DNA from: Nostoc sp. UHCC 0870
Lineage (GTDB): Bacteria; Cyanobacteriota; Cyanobacteriia; Cyanobacteriales; Nostocaceae
Length of the DNA: 64,000 nt
Direction: 5' to 3'
Assembly (NCBI RefSeq): GCF_022063185.1
Contig: NZ_CP091913.1
Location: 1,070,501 to 1,134,500 of the forward strand
The translations under genes were made by a program, and so were the position numbers. A model generated the notes under the pieces. It made no database searches and was not told the DNA's origin. It saw only the letters and a program-made list of their open reading frames with translations. Shown here piece after piece: positions 28,737-37,160 of the stretch (positions within the stretch are counted from its first letter, which is position 1; each line of letters starts with the position of its first letter).

Positions 28737-29690
28737 ATGACCAAGAAACGAATTTTAGTGACTGGTGCTAGTGGCTGTATAGGTCACTATATTAGCGAAG
28801 CCCTAATTCAAGAAACAGATGACGAACTATATTTACTAGTTAGAAATCCCCATAAATTGCAAGTTGATACCACGGTTCGTCCTGGTATTCATGTGTTGCA
28901 GGGTGATATGCAGAATATCAGCGCATTAGCTGACTTATTGCCAACAATTGATGTTGCAGTTCTCACTGCTACGGCTTGGGGTGGTGAGCAAACCTTTGAT
29001 ATTAATGTCTCTAAAACTTTAGAGTTACTCAGTTTATTAAATCCTGACCGTTGCCAACAAGTTATTTATTTTTCTACAGCTAGTGTTTTAGACAGTCATA
29101 ATCAACCACTCAAAGAAGCAGGGGAAATTGGGACAGATTATATTCGTTCTAAATATGAATGTTTACAGAAAATATCACAATTAGCAATAGCATCTAAAAT
29201 TACTACAGTTTTCCCGACTTTAGTTTTAGGTGGTGATGCCAAAAAACCCTATTCTCATCTAACATCAGGGATTCCAGAAGTTACCAAATATATTAATTTA
29301 ATTCGCTTCTTAAAAGCCGACGGCAGTTTTCATTTTATCCACGGTCAAGATATCGCCAGTGTAGTTAAATATTTAATATTTAATCCTCCCCAAAGCGATG
29401 CACCACGAAGGCTAGTTTTAGGACAAGCAAGACTAACCGCAGACCAAGCCATTGAAGAACTCTGCACTTATTTCGGTAAAAAGATTTACTTCCGCATTCC
29501 CCTATCTTTATCCTTAGCCAATTTAATTATCGTCGTCTTTCGGATTCAGATGGCAGCTTGGGATCGATTCTGCATGAACTATCGCCATTTTACCTATGAT
29601 ACGGTGATTAATCCTGGTAGTTTTGACTTGCCGAATTACTGTGCAACCATGAGTGATGTGTTAAAAATTAGCGGTGTTCAAAGCAGGTAA
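28737..29690 (+). CDS. NAD(P)-dependent epimerase/dehydratase (extended SDR)
   Basis: 317 residues with a Rossmann fold. The cofactor motif TGASGCIG lies at residues 9-16, the active-site Ser region is IYFSTASVLD, and the catalytic Tyr-x-x-x-Lys appears as YIRSK. The C-terminal substrate domain is not specific enough to name the sugar or other substrate. It follows hemE by 100 bases on the same strand across a strong hairpin, so independent expression is likely. Calls beyond the superfamily are uncertain. Confidence 0.85.
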   Translation: MTKKRILVTGASGCIGHYISEALIQETDDELYLLVRNPHKLQVDTTVRPGIHVLQGDMQNISALADLLPTIDVAVLTATAWGGEQTFDINVSKTLELLSLLNPDRCQQVIYFSTASVLDSHNQPLKEAGEIGTDYIRSKYECLQKISQLAIASKITTVFPTLVLGGDAKKPYSHLTSGIPEVTKYINLIRFLKADGSFHFIHGQDIASVVKYLIFNPPQSDAPRRLVLGQARLTADQAIEELCTYFGKKIYFRIPLSLSLANLIIVVFRIQMAAWDRFCMNYRHFTYDTVINPGSFDLPNYCATMSDVLKISGVQSR

Positions 29691-29812
29691 ACCTGTGTAA
29701 ATTAGAGTATTATTTACTCACGCAAAGACGCATTCGCCGGAGGCGTGAGATTTTTACACTAGCTTATAAAGACCAACTAGAAAGGGAATAAACAGAAATT
29801 TTTCAGTTGTTT

Positions 29813-31177
29813 CTAGACTGGCACAGCTTGACGCACTTCTACGGGTTCACCAGTCAAGCTAAAAGCACGAACTTCGGTGATTTTCACCTTCACTAATTGC
29901 CCTTTTAGTTGATTAATATCGCCAGTGAAGAAAGTGAGACGATTACCGCGTATGCGTCCCATTACCTGGGTTTTATCTTTGAGGTTTTGGTCTTCTACCA
30001 AGACTTCCTCAATGCGTCCCATGTAACGTTGCGATCGCTCGGCTGCTTTGACGTTCACTAAATGGTTTAATCTTTGTAGGCGATCGCTTTTTACTTCTTC
30101 ACTCAGTTGATTATCCCACAAGGCGGCGGGTGTGCCTGGGCGGGGGGAATAGGCGGCGGTGTTCAACAGGTCAAAACCGATATCTTCTACCAATTTCAAC
30201 GTATTTTCAAACTGTGCTTCTGTTTCCCCTGGGAAACCAACAATGGCATCACCACTAATTGACGCATCTGGCATATATTGGCGAATGGTGTCAATAATGC
30301 GGCGGTATTTTTCGTGAGTGTAACCCCGCGCCATCGCTTTTAATAGTTCGTTATCTCCAGACTGGAAAGGAATATGGAAGTGTTCACAGACTTTAGGCAA
30401 TTCTGCACAAGCTTTAATTAGCCTCTCCGTAAAATAACGGGGGTGACTGGTAGCAAATCTCAGGCGTTCAACTCCCGGCACATCATGGACATAATACAGC
30501 AAATCTGTAAAGTTGTGCAGATGTCGCCCTTCTGCTGTCGCTCCCGGTAAATCTCGTCCGTAAGCGTCAATATTTTGACCAAGGAGGGTAATTTCTTTGT
30601 AACCCTGCCGTCCCAATTCTATCATTTCGTCCCGGATAGCTTCCGGTGTGCGGGACTGTTCCACGCCGCGCACGTTGGGGACTACGCAATAGGTACAGCG
30701 TTCATTGCAGCCATAAATCACATTGACCCAAGCTGTCACAGTGCTATCCCGCCGCGCCTGGGTGATATCTTCCATGATGTGGACTGCTTCAGTCGCCACA
30801 ACTTGATTGCCTTCAAACACCGACTCTAATAAATCTTGCAGACGGTTGGCGTGTTGAGGCCCCATGACTAAGTCTAATTCTGGTACACGCCGTAATAGTG
30901 CTTCGCCTTCTTGTTGAGCAACACAACCAGCAACGACTAAAGTTAAGTCTGGCTGTTCATGTTTGCGCTTGGCTTGTCTACCGAGGTAAGAATAGACTTT
31001 CTGCTCGGCATTATCTCGAATGGTGCAGGTATTGTAAAGAATCAGATTTGCATTGTTGGGATCTTCGACAAATTCAAAGCCCATGTCTTCTAATATGCCA
31101 GCCATGCGTTCTGAGTCGGCTTTATTCATTTGGCAACCGAAGGTAGTAATGTGATAGCGGCGTTTAGCAGTGGTCAT
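29813..31177 (-). CDS. miaB: tRNA-2-methylthio-N6-dimethylallyladenosine synthase
   Basis: 454 residues from ATG 31177 (an upstream TTG would add two residues). MiaB is a radical-SAM methylthiotransferase acting on i6A37 of tRNAs reading UNN codons. The N-terminal UPF0004 domain carries the first cluster cysteines ([32 protein letters not shown]). The radical-SAM CxxxCxxC is [13 protein letters not shown] domain closes the C-terminus (LVEDQNLK...GRIRGNRLT). The order and length match MiaB rather than RimO or MtaB. Single gene. Confidence 0.96.
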   Translation of the reverse strand: MTTAKRRYHITTFGCQMNKADSERMAGILEDMGFEFVEDPNNANLILYNTCTIRDNAEQKVYSYLGRQAKRKHEQPDLTLVVAGCVAQQEGEALLRRVPELDLVMGPQHANRLQDLLESVFEGNQVVATEAVHIMEDITQARRDSTVTAWVNVIYGCNERCTYCVVPNVRGVEQSRTPEAIRDEMIELGRQGYKEITLLGQNIDAYGRDLPGATAEGRHLHNFTDLLYYVHDVPGVERLRFATSHPRYFTERLIKACAELPKVCEHFHIPFQSGDNELLKAMARGYTHEKYRRIIDTIRQYMPDASISGDAIVGFPGETEAQFENTLKLVEDIGFDLLNTAAYSPRPGTPAALWDNQLSEEVKSDRLQRLNHLVNVKAAERSQRYMGRIEEVLVEDQNLKDKTQVMGRIRGNRLTFFTGDINQLKGQLVKVKITEVRAFSLTGEPVEVRQAVPV

Positions 31178-31255
31178 GGGCAATTATGCTTAATTAGGTG
31201 GATATTAAATATGCTGTGTGTTCTTCTCTATTCTATTAGAGTATAAAGTAAGCGC

Positions 31256-31654
31256 ATGAAAAAAGTGATGTTTGTCTGCAAGCATAATTCACGCCGTTCT
31301 CAAATGGCAGAAGGCTTTGCCCGTACATTAGGAGAAGGAAAAATTACCGCTACAAGTTCCGGTTTGGCCATCAATGAAGTAGATCCAATTTCCTGTAAAG
31401 TCATGTCAGAGATTGGTATCGATATTAGTCAGCAGACTTCTAAAATTTTAAATAATTTCCATCCAGAAGATTACGATATAGTAATTTCTTTATGTGGTTG
31501 CGGTGTGAATTTACCGGAAGCTTGGGTAATTAGAGATGTATTTGAAGATTGGCAATTAGATGATCCAGCAGGAGAATCTATAGAAACTTTTCGTCGTGTG
31601 CGGGATGAAATAAAAGTAAGAGTTGTGCAGTTAATTGCATCTCTTAGCTTGTAG
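31256..31654 (+). CDS. arsC: arsenate reductase, LMW-phosphatase fold
   Basis: 132 residues of the low-molecular-weight tyrosine phosphatase fold, with the P-loop C8-KHNSRRS-Q. Cysteines at 8, 80 and 82 (SLCGCGVNLP) occupy the positions known to be essential in the Synechocystis arsenate reductase, which couples to glutathione and glutaredoxin. The Asp in LDDPAGE is the general acid. No arsenite pump or ArsR regulator gene is adjacent, so the gene stands outside an ars operon here. It is divergent from miaB with 78 bases between the starts. Confidence 0.9.
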   Translation: MKKVMFVCKHNSRRSQMAEGFARTLGEGKITATSSGLAINEVDPISCKVMSEIGIDISQQTSKILNNFHPEDYDIVISLCGCGVNLPEAWVIRDVFEDWQLDDPAGESIETFRRVRDEIKVRVVQLIASLSL

Positions 31655-31694
31655 GGCTTTTTGTAACTAATATTGTCATTTTAAATCAGCCATT

Positions 31695-32342
31695 TTACGA
31701 CGGTTTTATCTGCTGTATTACCCAAATCCGAAAATTCTTGAGCGTAGTATTTCTTCCCATAATTTTACTTTGCTCAAGATATTGGGTAATGACATCTATT
31801 AAAGGTAATTGAGGAAAATTCAAGCTGTTTTTCGATTCTATATAAACACCATTCTGCAAAATATTAATTTGTAGCTTATCTTTTTCAAACTGCCAAACTT
31901 CTGGCACTTTTAGCGATTGATAAATATTGAGATGGGTGCGAGAAGTAATATCAATTTCTAAAGCTAAATCTGGTGGAGGATCTACTTTTAAATCGAGCCT
32001 CTTCTTACCACGAATTTTAGATTCATTTTTAATATAAAAACACTGATCAGGTTCTATACCTTGAGCCATGAATTGATTTTTGAATGTGGTAGAACCTAAG
32101 CATCTAAACTCAACCTCTAATTCTTCTAAAAGTGCTTTGACTAAATCGCTGATAATTTCTTTATTATCTTCATGTTCTGGCAATGGAGACATGATTTCTA
32201 GCATTCCCCTATCATAAGCAATTCGGGCTGCGCGGTGTTCTCCTAAATCTTCAAGAATTGTTTCTAATTCTTGCCAAGTGACATCTCGTAGCAATACTTT
32301 TTGTCCAGGTGGAACATAGATGCGCTTTAATTCTAATAACAT
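31695..32342 (-). CDS. Uma2 family (DUF820) PD-(D/E)XK-type protein
   Basis: 215 residues from ATG 32342, with GGAG 8 bases upstream; GTG 32351 is an alternative. The family motifs are present: YDRGMLEIMSP, then PDQCFYI, LALEIDITSRTHLNIYQSL and VPEVWQF, which place the acidic nuclease residues. It is the second Uma2 gene in the window and is only distantly similar to the one at 0.7 kb. It converges with arsC with 40 bases between stops. The biological role of the family is unknown. Confidence 0.85.
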   Translation of the reverse strand: MLLELKRIYVPPGQKVLLRDVTWQELETILEDLGEHRAARIAYDRGMLEIMSPLPEHEDNKEIISDLVKALLEELEVEFRCLGSTTFKNQFMAQGIEPDQCFYIKNESKIRGKKRLDLKVDPPPDLALEIDITSRTHLNIYQSLKVPEVWQFEKDKLQINILQNGVYIESKNSLNFPQLPLIDVITQYLEQSKIMGRNTTLKNFRIWVIQQIKPS

Positions 32343-32855
32343 CGCTGCCACTCCAGAAACTTAAATCTAAGATAGCTTGTTTGATTGATTTTGTTGATAG
32401 TAAGCTTGTAATGCTGATGTAGTAATTTTTACGTCTAGAGTCAGATACACACTATGAATTTATCAGGCTAAGATATGTGGCAAATATAAGTCAATATGGT
32501 TCAGTTAAGGGTTATTTGTGTAGATACTTGATATCTATCTACATGAAGATTTTGGGCTTACCTGAACTGTATTGAAATATTAAGTGACATCTTATTTACC
32601 AAGCCCCGTTGGGGCGGGTATAGGGGTGTAGGGGTATAGGGGTATAGGGGTAAGAAAGAGCAGCCAACCTAACCCTTGGGTTAAAAGCCCTGCTCTTTGG
32701 GACAACGGTGTTGGGTTCTTTTTCAATCCCCGTCCAACACCTTCAACCCCCTACACCCTTACACCCTTATACCCTTACACCCTTATACCCTTACACCCTT
32801 ACACCCTTACACCCTTACACCCTTACACCCTTACACCCCTAATGAACCAGTAGTT
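32343..32855. repeat. repeat-rich region upstream of acyltransferase gene
   Basis: About 510 bases with no gene. A GGGTATA-type octamer run (32618-32655) is followed by an inverted-sense CCCTTACA octamer array (about 32748-32840) whose units run in complementary orientation. Between them lies the block TCAATCCCCGTCCAACACC (32724-32742), whose reverse complement recurs at 50890-50908. The arrays open a frame that falsely extends the acyltransferase N-terminus. Confidence 0.85.
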
Positions 32856-33899
32856 GTGATTAATCAACACTCTGAAAGTCTGATACATCCCCCAATAGGA
32901 ACTCCGTCTAAGCAACCATATCAATTTAGCTGGTTTGACTGGTTTTGTTTGTGGTATCCTCCCGGTTGGCTGATTTTATTTAATCGCCACTGGCAACATT
33001 ATCATAGAGATCCTGATGGTTGGTATTGGCTAGAATATTTACTATTTTTAATTCCTGGGGGATTTTATCTAGCATTGTTGAGTCGGTGGTTGCGCTTAGG
33101 TTGTCGTTCACCTAGAACAGAAATTGCAGAATTTAATCCTCACTATCAACAGGCATTTCGTGAAGAAATTTTAACTTTTATTGTGAAATATTATTTTCGT
33201 GGAGAATTGCAGCAAGTTGAGAATCTGCCATCTGTTGGTTCGATGATTGTGGTGATGAATCATGCAGGGATGTGTTTTCCCTGGGATTTTATTTGTTTGG
33301 GTTATTTATTAAGCGAAGCACGAGGTTGGACAGTACAACCTTTAGCGGGGGTATCATTATTTGATCATCCTTGGGTTGTGTGGTGGCTACCTCCCAAATG
33401 GTCGCAGGTTTTGGGTGCTGTGCGGGCAGAGTTAGGTGATTTTGAACAGGCGATTTCCCAAGGTAAAATTTTGCTATATGCCCCTGAAGGTTTACGCGGC
33501 CCCCTAAAAGGTTGGGGTAACCGCTACCAACTGCAAAAATTTGATGTGAGTTTTTTACAGTTGAGCGATCGCTATCATATTCCAATTCTGCCAGTCGTTT
33601 GCATCGGTAGTGAATCGTTACATCCTTGGACTATTAATCTCAAAAAATTACAAAGACTATTTAAATTACCGTTCTTGCCTATCTCACCTTTGATGTTGGT
33701 ACTAATTATCTTTCCTTCAATGGGTGTTTGGGCTATGAGAAGTCGCTTACGTTATTTTATTCAGCCTGTGGATGCAGTAGACACAACAGCAGAGTTTGAA
33801 AATAATTCTAGTAAAGTACGTAAAGCCGTGTATCAACGCACCAACCAAGTTCGTGAACAGTTACAGAATCAAATCAATCGATTATTTAACAAAATGTAG
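32856..33899 (+). CDS. lysophospholipid acyltransferase-family (PlsC-like) protein
   Basis: About 347 residues from GTG 32856; the open frame upstream is translated tandem repeat (HPYTLTPL) and is rejected. An N-terminal WYPPGWLILFNRHWQHYH segment and one hydrophobic stretch precede the acyltransferase domain. Its active-site motif is NHAGMCFPWD, where His and Asp are seven residues apart instead of the canonical four (HX4D). The phosphate-binding motif appears as APEGLRGP. A further hydrophobic stretch (PLMLVLIIFPSMGVWAM) suggests membrane association. The substrate is unknown; the altered spacing makes the family call moderately firm. Confidence 0.75.
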   Translation: MINQHSESLIHPPIGTPSKQPYQFSWFDWFCLWYPPGWLILFNRHWQHYHRDPDGWYWLEYLLFLIPGGFYLALLSRWLRLGCRSPRTEIAEFNPHYQQAFREEILTFIVKYYFRGELQQVENLPSVGSMIVVMNHAGMCFPWDFICLGYLLSEARGWTVQPLAGVSLFDHPWVVWWLPPKWSQVLGAVRAELGDFEQAISQGKILLYAPEGLRGPLKGWGNRYQLQKFDVSFLQLSDRYHIPILPVVCIGSESLHPWTINLKKLQRLFKLPFLPISPLMLVLIIFPSMGVWAMRSRLRYFIQPVDAVDTTAEFENNSSKVRKAVYQRTNQVREQLQNQINRLFNKM

Positions 33900-33993
33900 G
33901 GGTTTAAATCCCCGGCCTCTATTAAGCCGCAAGTGTTGTGGCGGGGTCTAAATCCCCGTTACAACACGTAATTGCGTTAGCGGAGCGGGACGT

Positions 33994-34038
33994 TAGTCCA
34001 TTGCGAATTGCGAATTGCGAATTGCGAATTGCGAATTG
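33994..34038. repeat. heptamer repeat ATTGCGA
   Basis: About five and a half units of the 7-base ATTGCGA follow a dispersed 'gcgttagcggagcgggacgt' segment, about 80 bases upstream of rpoZ. Confidence 0.85.
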
Positions 34039-34120
34039 GTTTAAAAGGGTGTAGGGGTGAGAAAACACAGCATCTTGTTCGGTACTGCTAAACTAGGTAT
34101 GTCCCCAAGAACCAATTACT

Positions 34121-34357
34121 ATGCTCAAGCGTTCTAAGTTCGAGACAACACAGTCTCAGATTATGCACCGTTCCGAGGAACTAATTAGTGCAGCTTCCAA
34201 TCGCTACCGCATTACGGTTCAAGTGGCAAATCGTGCCAAGCGTCGGCGTTATGAAGAATTTGAAAATGCCGAAGATGCCATGATGAAACCTGTGCTAAGG
34301 GCAATTATTGAAATGTCCGATGAACTGACACAACCAGAAATCATTGGCGAGCTGTGA
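34121..34357 (+). CDS. rpoZ: RNA polymerase omega subunit (cyanobacterial type)
   Basis: 78 residues recognised as the cyanobacterial omega subunit from [11 protein letters not shown] at the start, [20 protein letters not shown] in the middle and [12 protein letters not shown] at the end. Omega stabilises beta-prime and assists core assembly; in cyanobacteria it also favours recruitment of the principal sigma factor. The family is short and highly conserved, so the call is firm. It is a single gene whose promoter lies just downstream of a heptamer array. Confidence 0.93.
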   Translation: MLKRSKFETTQSQIMHRSEELISAASNRYRITVQVANRAKRRRYEEFENAEDAMMKPVLRAIIEMSDELTQPEIIGEL

Positions 34358-34488
34358 AATTAATGCTGAGGTGGAAGTGCTGTTAGCGTAGCGGTGCAGA
34401 GTTAAAAACTATTTGCTTTGTGCTTTCACCTCAGATATTCACTACTATGAACAAGTAAAAAATTCTTTCTCATTCTCAGTTTATATTT

Positions 34489-34950
34489 GTGCGACTTAAA
34501 TTAATTGCGATCGCTATCTCAACTCTCAGTGTGATTTTATTAGCTTCAGGAATAAGTATATTTCCTCTATCACCAGCACAAGCCCAAAGAGTTAGTCCCA
34601 GTGATGTCTGGCAGATAGTCTATGAAAAATTGCCTGATTTGCCCAAAGAAAACCAATATATCAGCAAAGAATCAGGGAAAGTAGCAGAAAATAGCACCCT
34701 AGCCAGCCGGCTGATTAGATATCACATCTACGTTAAAGAACGCGCCCCCAATTATCGCCTAGATTGGAAGCTAACGTTAGCTGATTATCTGGATGCCAAT
34801 GAAATCATGTATGACACAACCTACCCAGGTAATGATACCTTAAGGCAGAACCCCTTAGATGGCGATCGCACTGTCATTAAAAACCTCACTCGCACCCAAA
34901 GAGATACCCTAGTTCAAATCCTCACCAACATCTTTAACCCCAATCCCTAA
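34489..34950 (+). CDS. conserved exported protein of unknown function
   Basis: 153 residues starting at GTG 34489. A strong signal peptide (residues 1-34: hydrophobic stretch AIAISTLSVILLASGI, then SPAQAQR) has an AQA-Q cleavage site, so the protein is periplasmic or thylakoid-lumenal. The mature part is soluble, with NQYISKESGKVAENSTLASR and a Thr/Asp-rich C-terminus, and has no motif I recognise. The stop is 5 bases before the DUF1818 gene, indicating one transcription unit. Confidence 0.75.
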   Translation: MRLKLIAIAISTLSVILLASGISIFPLSPAQAQRVSPSDVWQIVYEKLPDLPKENQYISKESGKVAENSTLASRLIRYHIYVKERAPNYRLDWKLTLADYLDANEIMYDTTYPGNDTLRQNPLDGDRTVIKNLTRTQRDTLVQILTNIFNPNP

Positions 34951-34955
34951 CCCTC

Positions 34956-35321
34956 ATGGAACGTCTAATTAAAAGCGGTGAAGGTTGGCGCATCGGCTGG
35001 AATCCTCACACCAGCGAGTTTCAAGGATTAGTCGGTACTGATGATTGGGCAATCGAGTTAACCGCAGCCGAGATAGATGATTTTTGTCGCCTGTTGGCAA
35101 AGCTAGCCGACACCATGAAACAACTCACCGCCGAATTAATGGATGAGGAAAAAATTGCCTGTGAAGCCGAAAGCGATTTATTATGGATGGAGGTAGAAGG
35201 CTATCCCCATGAATACAGTTTGCGCTTCATCCTCAACTCAGGACGCTGTGCAGAAGGTAAATGGCCAGCCCCTGCTATACCTGGTTTGTTGCAAGCTGCT
35301 GGAATGCTCAAAGTTTTTTAA
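34956..35321 (+). CDS. DUF1818 family protein
   Basis: 121 residues of DUF1818, a cyanobacteria-specific family of unknown function. The typical pattern GEGWRIGWNP at the N-terminus, WAIELTAAEIDDFCRLLAKL in the first half, and WPAPAIPGLLQA near the C-terminus is visible. It is soluble and acidic. The gene starts 5 bases after the exported-protein gene and is probably translated from the same message. tRNA-Pro follows 50 bases later. Confidence 0.88.
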   Translation: MERLIKSGEGWRIGWNPHTSEFQGLVGTDDWAIELTAAEIDDFCRLLAKLADTMKQLTAELMDEEKIACEAESDLLWMEVEGYPHEYSLRFILNSGRCAEGKWPAPAIPGLLQAAGMLKVF

Positions 35322-35371
35322 ACTTACCCCTTGATTATCCTAGAGTTTTGCGATAATATGGTAATTCTGAC

Positions 35372-35445
35372 CGGGGCGTAGCGCAGCTTGGTAGCGCGCC
35401 ACTTTGGGGTAGTGGAGGTCGTGGGTTCGAATCCCGCCGCTCCGA
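35372..35445 (+). tRNA. tRNA-Pro (GGG anticodon)
   Basis: A 74-nucleotide cloverleaf. Acceptor arms CGGGGCG/CGCTCCG form seven pairs with one G-U. The D arm contains GCGCAGC..GGTAGCGC. The anticodon stem CCACT/AGTGG encloses the loop TTGGGGT (anticodon GGG). The T arm is GTGGG-TTCGAAT-CCCGC. The discriminator is A, and CCA is not encoded. An intrinsic terminator follows at 35463. Confidence 0.95.
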
Positions 35446-35462
35446 TTGATAAAATCCCTAAT

Positions 35463-35498
35463 CCTGCTAATCTTTAGTATAAGATCGGCAGGTTTTTT
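35463..35498 (+). terminator. intrinsic terminator after tRNA-Pro
   Basis: The stem CCTGC-N2-ATCTT (35463-35474) pairs with AAGAT-N2-GCAGG (35481-35492), with loop TAGTAT and six Ts at once after. Confidence 0.9.
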
Positions 35499-35687
35499 AA
35501 ATTATTATTGGAATTTACACTACGGGTTCGTGGATTCGATTGCTGTTGAATATTATTCTAGTCCGCTTAAACATTAATAAATTCGTACAAAAAATATATG
35601 AATATTAATTAAATAATTCAACATAATGATACTCAGTATAGTTAAATATGTGACATATTTAACTATAGAGTTATTTTAGGCTTTGAG

Positions 35688-36086
35688 ATGCTTCACGTTT
35701 CATCGAAAAGAAATAAAAATCGCCTACTGAATTTTTTAGGTGTACTTAGAAAAAAAGCAGGCAACCAAGAATCCCTACTACTGCTAACGACTTTATTCGT
35801 CTCTTTTGTTCCATCAATAGCTCAAGCTAGCTGCTTAATATGGACTTCTTGGCAACCAACTAGGTTAACCCAGCAACAATGTCTCAATAGAGCTGAATTA
35901 GCCCTGAGAAATACGGGATTCACTAAAGGTTTTGCACCATTGGAATCGGGAGTCTATGGAGAAACCGGACAATATAGCGGTACAATCCGGTGTATTAGTT
36001 CCAAAGGTATGGCATTTTTTATTGTTGCTGGCCCATCAGCTAGAACAGCGCAAAATTTACTAACACGTTTAGAAAACAACTATTAA
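35688..36086 (+). CDS. small exported Cys-containing protein, unknown
   Basis: 132 residues. A basic N-terminus (KRNKNRLLNFLGVLRKKAG) precedes a hydrophobic segment LLLLTTLFVSFVPSIAQAS with an AQA-S cleavage site. The mature part is about 83 residues with three cysteines (SCLIW, QQCLN, IRCIS) and an aromatic/Gly-rich middle (SGVYGETGQYSGTIRC). Two of the cysteines could form a disulfide in the periplasm. No known family is recognised. It converges with pgsA, leaving 26 bases between stops. Confidence 0.65.
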   Translation: MLHVSSKRNKNRLLNFLGVLRKKAGNQESLLLLTTLFVSFVPSIAQASCLIWTSWQPTRLTQQQCLNRAELALRNTGFTKGFAPLESGVYGETGQYSGTIRCISSKGMAFFIVAGPSARTAQNLLTRLENNY

Positions 36087-36112
36087 TATACAAAAAATTC
36101 AACTTGAGAATT

Positions 36113-36646
36113 TCAGTTTTTCTCTGGGGGTTTGTCGCTTGCAGAACTTTGCGGCCACAGATAAATTCCCCCAGAGATTAACGTCAAGGTGACAGAAATC
36201 CAAAAGGCGATAAGAGAGGGAATTTGCCACTCTACTGATAAGGGTGCAATGAGGAAGGCGATCGCAATAATTTGACTGACCGTTTTGAGTTTACCCCAAA
36301 TATTTGCCCCGGTAATCGTCGTTTGATTAACTCGCCAACCTGCGATCGCTATTTCCCGCGCTAAAATTAAGAACACTCCCCAAGCCGGAATTTTTCCCAA
36401 TTCCACTAACACCAGCAGGGGTGCTAATACTAACAATTTATCCACTAAAGGATCAAGAAACTTACCCAAATCAGTAATTTGGTTAAGTTTTCGTGCTAAA
36501 TATCCATCTAACCAATCTGTGAGTGCAGCGACTAAAAAAATTGCTAAACATATCCATTTAGCTTGCTCTGTAGGGTTGTACAAACCATAAAGTAGAAATG
36601 GGACACCCAGAAGGCGAGAAAAAGTTATCCAGTTGGGTAAAGTCAT
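36113..36646 (-). CDS. pgsA: CDP-diacylglycerol-glycerol-3-phosphate 3-phosphatidyltransferase
   Basis: 177 residues from ATG 36646 (MTLPNWITFSRLLGVP). PgsA makes phosphatidylglycerol-phosphate, the precursor of phosphatidylglycerol essential for photosystem assembly in cyanobacteria. The CDP-alcohol phosphatidyltransferase signature D-x2-DG-x2-AR-x8-G-x3-D-x3-D is complete (TDWLDGYLARKL ... GKFLDPLVDKL). Four to five membrane segments are visible. The open frame continues 32 codons upstream, but that part overlaps a dispersed palindromic repeat and lacks the conserved start, so the shorter start is preferred. Confidence 0.93.
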   Translation of the reverse strand: MTLPNWITFSRLLGVPFLLYGLYNPTEQAKWICLAIFLVAALTDWLDGYLARKLNQITDLGKFLDPLVDKLLVLAPLLVLVELGKIPAWGVFLILAREIAIAGWRVNQTTITGANIWGKLKTVSQIIAIAFLIAPLSVEWQIPSLIAFWISVTLTLISGGIYLWPQSSASDKPPEKN

Positions 36647-36726
36647 GATTTGGGTTGAGCAATTTTCTATAATTTCAACCAACCAAATAATTGCCCTAAT
36701 GTCAAATAGACATCTCCAAAAAAGAA

Positions 36727-36756
36727 TGTAGAGACGTTCCATGTAACGTCTCTACA
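36727..36756. repeat. TGTAGAGACGTT palindromic dispersed repeat, copy 2
   Basis: The near-perfect inverted repeat TGTAGAGACGTTC-N4-AACGTCTCTACA lies within a longer block (36705-36765) that matches 4640-4695. It sits about 80 bases upstream of the pgsA start and supplies the artificial upstream extension of that frame. Confidence 0.85.
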
Positions 36757-37160
36757 AGGTTTCTGGAAAACGCATATTTAATTTCTGGAAGTCCCCTCAA
36801 AGGGTAGTTCAAATTTTTCTGGTGCTGTTTCTTGTTCTTGCACTTTTCTATACATTTTAACGCATTTTAGCGCAAGGACTTTCCCCTATTGTAACTCTTT
36901 TGCTTACATCTTATTCACCTTCTATCCACCTGAATGTCTTAATTTATTCAGGTTTTAGGTTTATTCTGCAAACCCTAATTAGGGAAATAAAAGCATTTAT
37001 TTCCCTAAAAACAAGAAAAATCTTTCAGGTTATATTAAAGTTTATTTACGTATATTCCCTGAAACTTCATGAAAAATTTATAATTTTATTCTTTGTATTA
37101 TGTGAGTATTACAAGTGTTCAGTTCATGTGAGTAATAACACCACAGAGGTATAGATTATT
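36757..37160. other. AT-rich region upstream of RTX gene
   Basis: About 400 bases, very AT-rich from 36900 on. Two near-identical words ATGTGAGTA flank position 37110. No gene is supported here; this should hold the RTX gene promoter and possibly the pgsA promoter at its left end. Confidence 0.5.

Noticed and set aside
35520..35560. GGGTTCGTGGATTCGATTG downstream of tRNA-Pro, considered as an attachment-site remnant
   Set aside because: Only loosely resembles the tRNA T-arm; no integrase or island genes nearby and no extended direct repeat.
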